Of a stretch of DNA of 64,000 bases, positions 46,601 to 52,086 are shown piece by piece (position 1 is the first letter of the stretch; every line of letters starts with the position of its first letter). Location: positions 36,287,119-36,351,118 of the forward strand of contig CM046858.1 in the NCBI GenBank assembly GCA_025617745.1. Reading direction: 5' to 3'. The translations under genes and the position numbers were made by a program. Origin of the DNA: Heliocidaris erythrogramma (Eukaryota > Echinodermata > Echinoidea > Camarodonta > Echinometridae). The notes under the pieces were generated by a model. It was not told where the DNA came from. It saw nothing but the letters and a program-made list of their open reading frames with translations, and did no database searches.

Positions 46601-49500
46601 AGCTTAGAAACTGATCAATGATTGTTGAAATGCAATTCCCAGTCCCTTTGTTGACTTCCATTTGTTAAAAGAAAACAACCAAAAAAAAACTGAGGGAGTT
46701 GTATAGCGTGACCCTAGATTTAATCCACAATGAATTTGCAATGTATATTGTATGACCTCAAAAAGAAGAATGAAACCAAACAAGCAAGTTCCATTACCAT
46801 CCATGTGGAATTATCTACTCATACAAATTTTATATCATCATTTTAACAACTAAAGAGTTTGCAGTAATTATCACTATCATTATCATTATCATCATCATCA
46901 TCGTCATCATCATCGTCGTCATCATCATCACTATTATTATCTTTTATTATTTAGCATCCCTAGATGGAAGGGAAAAAGTGACCTTAATCACTAAAACATT
47001 CTGGGGAACGTTTCATCAAGCGTTTTGTCAGTGATTATTACCGACGAATTTGCTCTCAGCCAATCAGAAGCAAGGATTTCAGTACCTTATAACAGTTGTC
47101 GGTAAAAATCACTGACAAAACGCTTGATGAAACGCTCCCCAGGTTTCTCCTCCCCCAACATATCTGACTGAGACGTGCAGGTATACCACTACTCCAGGGG
47201 AGCGTTTCATCAAGTGTTTTGTCAGTGATTTTTACCGACAAATGTGCTCTCAGCCAATCAGATGCAAGGATTTCAGTAGCTTATAACAGTTATCGGTAAG
47301 AATCACTGACAAAACACGTTATGACACGCTCCCCAGGGTTTACTCCTACTCTTTTTACAATGAGGGCAATGACTTCTCTGAAACTTGGATAGGCAATGAC
47401 TCTCCATGTGTATTAAAAACCAGAAACTTTCGCAACATAAAACTTTCGTGAATTGTTTAGTGACAGTCAATTTTGCTGCAAAGAAACTTCTGTGAATTGC
47501 AATAATGTTATGTTGTCGTTTCAATTGTGACTTGATTATTTTGCTGCATGAAACTTTGAGGAAACTCGACCACTAGCGAAATTTGCGGAAGTATCATGCA
47601 AGCGAAAATTGCTGGTTTTACAGTAAACACAGGACCTCCACTGAATATCCCATCCCAGGGAAGGGCGTTTCCACTATAACCTAGCCTGGGTTTTCAGAAT
47701 AAGGGAAGGAAGGGGCACGCTAACACACAACGATAGCTACGGTCATGTTGCAGGGCTGGATTTGAACCCATGATCTTTCATTCAACAGACTGATCTAATT
47801 GCCACCATGCCTCTAACATTTTACTCTAAGTTTTGTTTTATTGCTGAACATTTCTTCTTTCGCAAAAACCTCCCTCATCAATCAAGATGCAATGGAACAT
47901 CATTATAAAGAAAAACAAACGCCAGTGATATCATAACAAGGTTCACATATTTTGCCAGTCCCACGTGGTTGTATTCAAATTGCTGTTAGCCCTGATACGT
48001 AATTGTGTATGTCAAGTTTCAATATAACAAGATGAATGTAATTTCCCTCATCCCAAGAACTTTGTTATGACACGGTTCTACTATTCATAAAACAAATTCA
48101 CATTGTAACTCTTTGGCCCGGATTCACAAAGGAGGTTTTAATAAACCATGGTTAAAGTTGAAACCTCCGTAATGCACCTATCAATTGTAAGACGCACCCC
48201 TCGACCCCCGGGAAAGGTGCGTCATGGTTGGGTAATTTACCAACAAATGAATGACGCAGGGTATGGTCATGGAAGCATTTGGTCAGTCACAGCATGGAGA
48301 ATGGGGTGCGTCATAGTCGGTCATTTTACATGGGTGCGTCATAATGCCTCGCTATGTTTACAAACGGGTCTGTCCGCGCAATACTCACCGCGTACCGGGC
48401 TTTTAAACATGCAAACTCCTTGAATATAAAAAAAAATATATTGACATGGAATCTATACTTTCGCACCGGGCGCCCAAAATCGAGTTTGATGACATCAAAT
48501 AAAATGGAAACCCCCAAATAATAATAATTGATCTCAAATCCTCTCTCATGCTGTCTTCTGTCTGGGTTCTCAAAAAAGGGAAGAAATAAGGTATTTTTCG
48601 TTACTTTGTTTATTTTTACCCCGTTCGTTCCAGCACTGCGTTGGCTGGTTCGGTTCTTGCCGCGATGATCGCGATCGGTAGCATTTGTGCTAGGCTGGAT
48701 TGAGACATGAATATTCATGTGTTGACGTCACAAGAATGTCAGCGATTGCACTGTGTGACTTCTGCACATTTTCATATGTCATCGCCGATAATCTTATCTC
48801 GAGCTCGGCCTCAATAGCGTGCAGGATGATAACGTGTGTTTGTGTCTTCAGCTAGCGTTCATGCATGCATGTCGATATCAACAATGCATGCAATACTATA
48901 CTAGCGCCGCGCCGATGCATAGCGTGCCACGTGCGCGCGGAGCTTTACCATGACGGGGTGCGTCACAATGGTAAGTCAAAGTCTAGAACTGGTGCGTCAT
49001 ATTTTTTCGTCCAGGCACAGTCATTGTAAGAAAAGGTCCGTCATAGTCGAGACACACAGGTGCGTCATGGTATAGGAAAATCCGACTCACATCTGACAAG
49101 TGACGCACCATTCCCGGGGGTCGAGGGGTGCGTCTTACAATTGATAAGTGCATAAGTGTACTAAAATAAGCGTAAATATGCGCACATTGCCCATGCGCGA
49201 GCTTAAAGAAAATATATAATTGGGTTGGATTCCGTGCCCATGTACACTTAAAAAACCCAAGAGGGAGTCTAAACCATGTTAATAAATAAACATCCTTTGT
49301 GAATCTGGGCCTTTGAATCTACAAACTACATTTTTCATGAATTTTCAATCAATGCTAAAATTCAATGCACATCCTACCTGCTCCTCTCTCTTCTGTTTTC
49401 TGAGCTGAATTCCAACTTCTTCTCTTCTCCTCCTCAACTCCTCCGAGTCTAATGCCTTGTTCTTGAATAACCTGAAGTGTTCTTTGTTAGATGCCGCCAT
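24964..49500 (-). CDS. Importin subunit alpha (karyopherin alpha, KPNA1/5/6 type), 13 coding exons
   Basis: Importin alpha binds classical nuclear localisation signals in the cytoplasm and hands cargo to importin beta for passage through the nuclear pore. Coding exons join 49500-49378, 42702-42622, 40023-39927, 37260-37169, 36428-36297, 35664-35576, 33523-33424, 33000-32837, 32180-32102, 31229-31104, 30380-30253, 29651-29476 and 25148-24964, giving 523 codons and TAG. The N-terminal IBB domain has RRRREE (residues 23-28) and [15 protein letters not shown] (33-47), the autoinhibitory basic motif. ARM repeats follow, with the NLS-binding Trp/Asn pairs W136/N140, W178/N182, W221/N225, W263 (Tyr at the Asn position, as in relatives), W347/N351 and W389/N393. 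The C-terminus is acidic (SADEEDEK), then a Gln/Asn/Phe tail. Length is slightly under the usual 536-538 because the IBB-ARM spacer is short. KPNA1/5/6 placement rests on shared blocks such as SPPPDF and [17 protein letters not shown]. Confidence 0.97.
25191..25844. mobile_element. Foldback element with TTAAAGG ends, copy 1
   Basis: Left end TTAAAGGACAAGTAACCCC and right end GAGGTTAATTTCCCTTTAA are complementary. Internal words (GGCTGCCATTTT left, AATGGCAGCCCCC and GCTAGCAGACGATAA right) recur in 57147-58010. It lies in importin intron 12. Confidence 0.7.
25845..27548. other. Intron 12 sequence with small repeats
   Basis: Holds a 122 bp MITE (26800-26921), (TG)n near 26643-26655 and (CT)n near 27069-27087. 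No exon is recognised, and the importin frame is continuous across this intron. Confidence 0.6.
26800..26921. mobile_element. 122 bp MITE with TTTAACTTAAACTCC arms
   Basis: ATTCTGAAATCCAATTTAAC and AACTCCGGTCTG on the left pair with GACGGGAGTTTAAGTTAAAC and GTTCAGAATACAGGCC on the right. Non-coding. Confidence 0.7.
27549..28524. mobile_element. 976 bp foldback element (reference copy)
   Basis: Almost the whole unit is one inverted repeat centred near 28035, arms about 470 bp. It starts AAGTGTTGAAGTGAACTTTC and ends with the complement. The flanks ATAGGTGAG and ACAGGTCAG match at 7 of 9, compatible with an eroded 9 bp target duplication. Related partial copies lie at 6151-6760 and 50071-51500. 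No transposase seen. Lies in importin intron 12. Confidence 0.85.
28525..29475. other. Unassigned part of intron 12
   Basis: No exon, bounded repeat or RNA gene recognised. GCACTGAGTAATACC...AACTGGC(T/C)(T/C)ACTTG words near 29325-29425 are duplicated imperfectly. Confidence 0.4.
29476..29651 (-). CDS. Importin alpha exon 12
   Basis: One hundred seventy-six bases, residues 404-462 plus the first base of Gly463. [20 protein letters not shown] and [12 protein letters not shown] are conserved ARM 9-10 sequence. Donor GGAG|GTAAGT. Confidence 0.96.
29722..30096 (+). mobile_element. GAGTTCTGGG hAT-like MITE, copy 1 (intron 11)
   Basis: A near relative of 34172-34544: GAGTTCTGGGAAA, AATTATTTGTGAGCTTTCTC, GGATTGCTCTTCA, CCATATACACATTTCTGTGT and ATGACCAGAACTC occur in the same order. 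Ends carry GGTGGAGTTCTGG and complement CCAGAACTCCAC. Confidence 0.8.
30253..30380 (-). CDS. Importin alpha exon 11
   Basis: One hundred twenty-eight bases, residues 362-403 plus two bases of Arg404. [17 protein letters not shown] carries W389/N393. Donor CAG|GTAAAT. Confidence 0.96.
31104..31229 (-). CDS. Importin alpha exon 10
   Basis: One hundred twenty-six bases, residues 320-361, including [20 protein letters not shown] (W347/N351), part of the minor NLS site. Phase 0 both ends. Confidence 0.96.
31325..31544. mobile_element. 220 bp MITE with CAGGGGGGTGTTTCAC ends (intron 9)
   Basis: CAGGGGGGTGTTTCACAAAG at the left is exactly complementary to the right end. The inner arms (TTAAGTTTGACTTT and AGTCAAACTTGACTC) continue the stem. 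Core is asymmetric, no ORF. Confidence 0.85.
32102..32180 (-). CDS. Importin alpha exon 9
   Basis: Seventy-nine bases, residues 293-319: [14 protein letters not shown]-type block (here [19 protein letters not shown]). Phase 2 in, phase 0 out. Confidence 0.95.
32837..33000 (-). CDS. Importin alpha exon 8
   Basis: One hundred sixty-four bases, residues 239-292 plus two bases of Met293. Includes [20 protein letters not shown] and [11 protein letters not shown]. The Asn position of this ARM is Tyr267, as in relatives. Donor AT|GTAAGT. Confidence 0.96.
33424..33523 (-). CDS. Importin alpha exon 7
   Basis: One hundred bases, residues 205-238. [20 protein letters not shown] is a near-invariant family block (W221/N225). 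Donor CAA|GTAAGT. Confidence 0.96.
33861..34036. mobile_element. 176 bp MITE with TGGGGTGTTGCAAG ends (intron 6)
   Basis: TGGGGTGTTGCAAGAAAGTT matches the complement of the right end. TAG lies on both sides (33858-33860 and 34037-34039), a possible 3 bp target duplication. It sits directly against the tRNA-like SINE head. Confidence 0.85.
34037..34695 (+). mobile_element. tRNA-derived SINE interrupted by a hAT-like MITE (intron 6)
   Basis: The head resembles a tRNA: box A-like TAGTCGAGTGG near 34046 and perfect box B GGTTCGAACCC near 34090. The body has CCTTTGGCAAGACATTAATC and, after the insertion, GGAATGAATTCCTTGAATGC and GGAGCGCCTTGAGCACC. It ends in an ATT triplet tail (34677-34693). The body is split by 34172-34544. 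It is on the opposite strand from the importin gene. Confidence 0.8.
34172..34544 (+). mobile_element. GAGTTCTGGG hAT-like MITE, copy 2, inside the SINE
   Basis: Flanked by TAAAAGGG (34164-34171) and TAAATGGG (34545-34552), an 8 bp target duplication with one change, typical of hAT. Terminal complement GAGTTCTGG/CCAGAACTC. Excising it restores a continuous SINE body (GGTGTAAATGGGTGCC). Confidence 0.8.
34692..35024. repeat. Degenerate AACCCTAA-rich intron segments
   Basis: Words such as CTCTAACCCTAGACC (34699 on) and CCTTAACCCTAACC (34971 on) with CCTAACCTAA form degenerate telomere-like hexamers. Purity is low, so an interstitial telomere is not claimed. Confidence 0.4.
35025..35236. mobile_element. 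212 bp MITE with GGCCCGAATTCACAA ends (intron 6)
   Basis: GGCCCGAATTCACAAAGGAG and TTGTGAATTCGGGCC are terminal complements. Subterminal TTTAAACCATGGTTTAAACC palindromes occur on both sides, with a GAGCGCGCGCGC core. This is the uninterrupted form of 16709-17285 and 48115-49311. Confidence 0.9.
35255..35440 (-). mobile_element. GAGTTCTGGG hAT-like MITE, copy 3 (truncated)
   Basis: AAAGATAAAGTTGAGTTTTGG, then GAGGTTTTAGAATCATCAAA and CATAAGAAATTGA, are the complement of the right part of copies 1 and 2. Similarity fades beyond about 35440. Confidence 0.6.
35576..35664 (-). CDS. Importin alpha exon 6
   Basis: Eighty-nine bases, residues 176-204 plus two bases of Ala205. [20 protein letters not shown] carries W178/N182. 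Donor CTCGC|GTAAGT. Confidence 0.95.
36297..36428 (-). CDS. Importin alpha exon 5
   Basis: One hundred thirty-two bases, residues 132-175, with the WVLTN major NLS-site motif (W136, N140) and [18 protein letters not shown]. Phase 0 both ends; donor CAG|GTGAGA. Confidence 0.95.
36820..37080. repeat. Purine-rich (GA/GACAGA)n tract in intron 4
   Basis: Imperfect GAGACAGAGACAGAGA and GAGAGAGAGAAAG runs form a polypurine strand of about 250 bp, polypyrimidine in the importin transcript. It ends about 90 bp from the intron's 5' end. Confidence 0.75.
37169..37260 (-). CDS. Importin alpha exon 4
   Basis: Ninety-two bases, residues 101-131: [20 protein letters not shown] then [10 protein letters not shown]. 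Phase 1 in, phase 0 out, donor CAG|GTGAGA. First ARM repeat. Confidence 0.95.
37321..37448 (+). repeat. Two-unit tandem repeat, 64 bp period
   Basis: AGTGGATCATAACTGATTTA through CAATGCTCTTTTACC occurs at 37321-37384 and 37385-37448 with very few differences, in intron 3 next to exon 4. Confidence 0.9.
37449..39367. other. Intron 3 sequence rich in TACATGTA words
   Basis: No exon or bounded transposon recognised. Repeated palindromic TACATGTACATGTA words occur, for example near 37643, 38357 and 39031. Confidence 0.5.
39368..39774 (-). mobile_element. AACCCTTTC element, copy 2 (intron 3)
   Basis: About 407 bp with ends AACCCTTTCATGACAGG and GTCTTGAAAGGGTT. Its complement matches 16861-17266 over most of its length, including GAGCTCTAAAAAATATACC-type words. 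It lies 152 bp from exon 3. Confidence 0.8.
39927..40023 (-). CDS. Importin alpha exon 3
   Basis: Ninety-seven bases, residues 69-100 plus the first base of Glu101. Encodes [15 protein letters not shown] and [13 protein letters not shown], the start of the ARM domain. Acceptor TTTTCCCAG|, donor AAAG|GTAAAC. Confidence 0.95.
40415..40860 (+). repeat. Compound (CT)n-(TA)n-(CT)n low-complexity tract (intron 2)
   Basis: A pyrimidine-rich TCTCTCT/TTTCTCT stretch surrounds a (TA)n of about 36 bp at 40580-40615. Ser/Leu-rich ORFs in all three frames here are artefacts of the repeat. Confidence 0.9.
41092..41274. mobile_element. CAGCCATGGAAAAAA-type MITE (intron 2)
   Basis: CAGCCATGGAAAAAAATATC with AGACCAAGA pairs with TCTTGGTCTAATAATTTTGT and CCAGGGCTG. 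The ends resemble Tc1/mariner-type termini, but a TA duplication is clear only at the left. No transposase motif in the overlapping 154-codon ORF. Confidence 0.55.
42219..42603. mobile_element. 385 bp CAGGGTTGG MITE beside exon 2
   Basis: CAGGGTTGG with GATTTTTTTTTAAATCATGA pairs with TAAATCATGATTC and CCAACCCTG; GTGATTTAAATC palindromes lie within. The right end is 18 bp inside intron 2 from the exon 2 donor. Confidence 0.75.
42622..42702 (-). CDS. Importin alpha exon 2
   Basis: Eighty-one bases, 27 codons, residues 42-68, phase 0 at both ends (acceptor ATGCAG|, donor CAG|GTAAAT). Begins LFKRRN, completing the IBB basic cluster, then an acidic/hydrophobic spacer ending YISSSQ. A MITE ends at 42603, only 18 bp beyond the donor. 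Confidence 0.95.
43140..43260. repeat. GA-rich repeat (intron 1)
   Basis: GAAAGATAGAGAAAGAGAAA units repeat imperfectly, giving a polypyrimidine stretch on the importin strand. Confidence 0.75.
43261..46446. other. Intron 1 sequence, mostly unassigned
   Basis: Holds CT-rich tracts (44640-44780, 45020-45060), C runs near 43363 and 44948, and TACATGTA words. No exon or bounded transposon recognised. Confidence 0.5.
46447..46730 (+). repeat. Tandem duplication, about 140 bp unit (intron 1)
   Basis: TGAATGCTTTAAAAAGCTTA through GTGACCCTAGATTTAATCCACA-type ends occur at 46447-46586 and 46587-46730. Identity is about 90% apart from A-run length. Confidence 0.9.
46866..46945 (+). repeat. (ATC)n trinucleotide tract
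   Basis: ATCATCATCATCGTCATC-type repeats, slightly degenerate, extending over about 75 bp. Confidence 0.85.
47003..47140 (+). mobile_element. 138 bp palindromic MITE, copy B
   Basis: GGGGAACGTTTCATCAAGCG to CGCTTGATGAAACGCTCCCC. Core contains CAGCCAATCAGAAGCAAGG. Same length as copies A and C. Confidence 0.9.
47197..47334 (+). mobile_element. 138 bp palindromic MITE, copy C
   Basis: GGGGAGCGTTTCATCAAGTG to CGTTATGACACGCTCCCC. It lies 56 bp from copy B in the same orientation, so the pair could be two insertions or a local duplication. Confidence 0.9.
47640..47818 (-). mobile_element. tRNA-derived SINE, second family (intron 1)
   Basis: Read on the minus strand, a head with TGGTGGCAATTAGATCAGTC and perfect box B GGTTCAAATCC (about 47760-47770) precedes a body through CATGACCGTAGC, CTTCCCTTATTCTG and CCTTCCCTGGGATGGGA. 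A functional tRNA is unlikely because box A and the stems are poor. The 3' limit is uncertain. Confidence 0.5.
48115..49311. mobile_element. GGCCCGGATTCAC MITE split by a 980 bp element (intron 1)
   Basis: Outer ends GGCCCGGATTCACAAAGGAG and CCTTTGTGAATCTGGGCC match the 35025-35236 family. Subterminal AAACCATGG words are retained. The 980 bp nested element occupies 48173-49152; without it the MITE is about 215 bp. The exon 1 donor is 66 bp from its right end. Confidence 0.85.
48173..49152. mobile_element. 980 bp element with subterminal GGTGCGTCAT repeats
   Basis: Terminal inverted repeats of about 41 bp start TGCACYTATCAATTGTAAGA and continue CGCACCCCTCGACCCCCGGG. TAA flanks both ends (48170-48172 and 49153-49155). 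GGTGCGTCAT or a one-base variant occurs at least seven times near the two ends in both orientations (for example 48216, 48305, 48333, 48956, 48989, 49060), and none is in the middle. That layout resembles subterminal transposase-binding sites of CACTA-, P- or Harbinger-type elements. No transposase ORF. Confidence 0.8.
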
Positions 49501-49526
49501 AGTTCTGATGTGTGTGTCTGCAAGTT
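49378..49526 (-). CDS. Importin alpha exon 1: 5' UTR end, start codon, IBB
   Basis: The acceptor at 49527-49528 (TTTAAATTTGCAG) starts 26 nt of 5' UTR, then ATG at 49500-49498 in GAACTATGGCG. Forty-one codons encode [20 protein letters not shown] and the basic IBB stretch ending REEQ, phase 0, donor CAG|GTAGGA. The start is chosen because MAASNKEHF aligns with the N-termini of KPNA1/5/6 proteins. An alternative acceptor 9 nt further in would not change the protein. At least one upstream non-coding exon is required. Confidence 0.95.
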
Positions 49527-50070
49527 CTGCAAATTTAAGAATTGAATGGAGAGAAACAAATATTTTTCTTGATAAGAAATAAAGAAAAAGTACATTAATA
49601 TCATGTTAAAACATTTTCTTAGAATTTTTTAGATTAAATATGTCATACTGCATCTCTATTTCCTATCATAACATGGCAAGACAGTTTTAAGCTTCGTGCA
49701 AACTCAATAAAAATATGTTGGTCATCAAAAACTTGGTTCATAATATCGCATCAGTTGTGTTGAACCTAAAAAGGCACAATTTTTTAAAGTACCCAATGCG
49801 GACTGAGAATTGGATGGTAGATTTTAGTTTGTTTTGGTGGAGTTGAAACGATGCCTTCATTTATTGCTAGACGAACAAGGTGCAACAGAGAAATATTGGC
49901 AGGGGCTTCTTCAGTTTTATCAATGATTTTGAGCTTGGGATTGGTTGGAAATTAGTCAAATTACAGAAATGCTTTAACACAGCCAATTAAGGCAAGAGTA
50001 CGATTTTAGAATTAGTGTGCCAATTTTTATATTTAGTCTTTAAAAAAAAAAACTGGAATTCTGCTCTTCC

Positions 50071-51500
50071 TCGCTCATTAGTAAATGGTCGGTCGTATCG
50101 CTTAATTTCGGCAGGTAATATGAAAATTTGTACTTACATGCACACCACGAATAGTGGTCATATTGACCACTACGTGATATGAATGCAAAAATAGTTGGTA
50201 TTTTCTGTCTCATACTAAAGGTATTGGGGGGGGGGAATACACGCAAGATATTTTAAATACTTCCTTTCAAATTCAGCCCTTAAAAATCTCACTCCTTAAA
50301 AATCTCACTCCTACCTCAAATGGCCATTAGGAAGAACTTTTGATATTTTCAGCAAAATCCAAAATCATGTCCAAAACCAAAGAAATCCCCGCCGATTTGT
50401 TTCGAGATCGCATGTTGTTTACGTACCGCAGATGTCTTAGACTATTAAAATCGGCCAATAAAATTTTGTTCACAAAGAAACTCAGGATCGTAAGCGCACA
50501 TCGATCTCTATGATCGCGCACACAGAAAATCAGGACTTTCCATGTACGCGATAGGGTCCAAACTTTTAACGACATAATTCTTTTGGGGAGATGTCAGCAG
50601 CCGCGGCGACCAGGAAATGTACACAATGACTCCGATATCTCTTTTCGCGAGAATCAACAGTAAATTACGGATTTCATTTTTGGAATTAACTTTCCAACAT
50701 CAATGAGTTGAATTTATTGTATTTCTTGGATATGTTGGGGTCGGTGTTTCTAAATTAAATGCCGATTTTGAGTGAATGTTGGTGACTTTTGTGCAGTGGT
50801 GTTTGAAAAAGATGAGGTGTACATGTATGACTGCCTAGATTCTACACACAAAGTATAGTCATGTAGCTACAGTATGTGTGCTTACACATGTACATTTCAG
50901 GAGAAATAAGTATAACTATCAGTCCGGCATTTTGACTTCATGATTTGACGATAATTTTGATGAAATAAAATGAAATTTCCTCGCCAAGCCGATCTTCCTA
51001 GCCAGGATTAGCTTCGACAGCGCGCACCGTCGCACGCAGCCGCCGACGTATAGTTTCAATTATGGTTGTATCGCGCGCCGTCGCACGCAGCCGCCATTTT
51101 ATATCTGCATGACAAGAGGAGGCATGGATACACAAACACTGGTGAGTTCTCGGAAATTTCTTATGCTCTTTTTTTGGATTTTTTTGTAAAAATATGAACG
51201 ATCAAAAAGACATATTCCAAAATTTTCCCTAGGAGGAAACGCTGTGGTGAAGGACCTGTCGGTCGCGGGAGTTATCAGGAAAGTGTTATTTCAGGGCATT
51301 TCCAGTCCTGCTAACCCGTGCGCAATTAGATTGCTGGGGATGAACGCCTGGCTTCGTGATGTAAAAGGCGTATAGCCAATTTTTTTTTTTTTTTTTACAC
51401 TCACGAAGCCAATCCTGGCTAGATCTTTCCCCGTACTGTTTCGTCGATTCAAATGACTTGATCGCACTCCAGGGGGCTCCCTGGAGTTAACATTAGAGAA
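50071..51500. mobile_element. Foldback family copy interrupted twice
   Basis: Left-arm segments matching 27549-28524 appear at 50090-50135 (CGCTTAATTTCGGCAGGTAA), 50890-50997 (ATTTCCTCGCCAAGCCGATCTT) and 51423-51500 (TTTCCCCGTACTGTTTCGTC to GGCTCCCTGGAGTTAAC). Insertions separate them: about 50136-50889 (unclassified) and 50999-51421. Confidence 0.65.
50999..51421. mobile_element. TAGCCAGGATT inverted-repeat element
   Basis: TAGCCAGGATTAGCTTCG at the left is complementary to CGAAGCCAATCCTGGCTA at the right. Flanks GATCTTCC and GATCTTTC suggest an 8 bp target duplication. Inside, GCCGTCGCACGCAGCCGCC-type GC-rich words occur twice (about 51021 and 51074), and a T16 tract is near 51380. Non-coding. 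Confidence 0.75.
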
Positions 51501-51924
51501 GTCTTACTTTTCTAGAAAATCTGGACTGAAAAAAAATCAGTCAGATTTTTCACTTACAAGTTGAAGTTACATTACAGTAGACTACATCCGGATCCTAGTA
51601 CAGGCTATAACAAAACTCAAAAGTCATGAAAGTACAAGTTGGCCTAGGCTAGATTCTACAGACTACACAAACTTGTCCGTTAGGCGTTACAAATTAAATT
51701 TTGGAAAAACAAAAAGTCCTTTCTTGTCTCCTCCCTTACTAGGCCTATCACTTATCAGCATCACCAGATCACCAATTCATTGTTCACACACATGGGCCAT
51801 CAATAATCATGCCCATGGCACACGCATTCATTCATGCAATCGTCATCCTGTCCCCGGCATCTCTAAATGAATCTCATTCATACACATTCACAATCTCCAT
51901 ACATTCAATACAGGTTGAACTTAC

Positions 51925-51963
51925 GTCGACATAGTCATACTCATAGCCGACGTAGTTCGCCAT
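51925..51963 (-). promoter_or_regulatory. Candidate upstream exon or uORF start
   Basis: ATG at 51963 opens 13 codons (MANYVGYEYDYVD) that run straight into a perfect donor, GAC|GTAAGT. Another strong donor, ACC|GTAAGTAT, lies at 52086. Either could end the missing first importin exon. If 51925 joined 49526, the frame would not match importin and would stop within exon 1, acting as an overlapping uORF. This is inference; no transcript start is visible. Confidence 0.25.
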
Positions 51964-52086
51964 GTACACCACAAAATAATCGGTAATTTAAACATGTACA
52001 ACTCAAGTCAAAATTTATGAAACGCACATATTCACTTTCTAGAATAACGAAATACTTCAAAATCACTAATAGAATTGATACTTACG

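Noticed and set aside
47750-47818. Functional tRNA gene on the minus strand
   Set aside because: Poor box A and no complete cloverleaf; better explained as a SINE head.
48148-48423. 91-codon ORF inside the 980 bp element as its transposase
   Set aside because: No catalytic or DNA-binding motif; it is driven by the GGTGCGTCAT repeats.
50327-50575. 82-codon ORF on the minus strand as a gene start
   Set aside because: Looks superficially coding but has no family match, no firm splice donor in frame, and lies in a block inserted in a foldback element.
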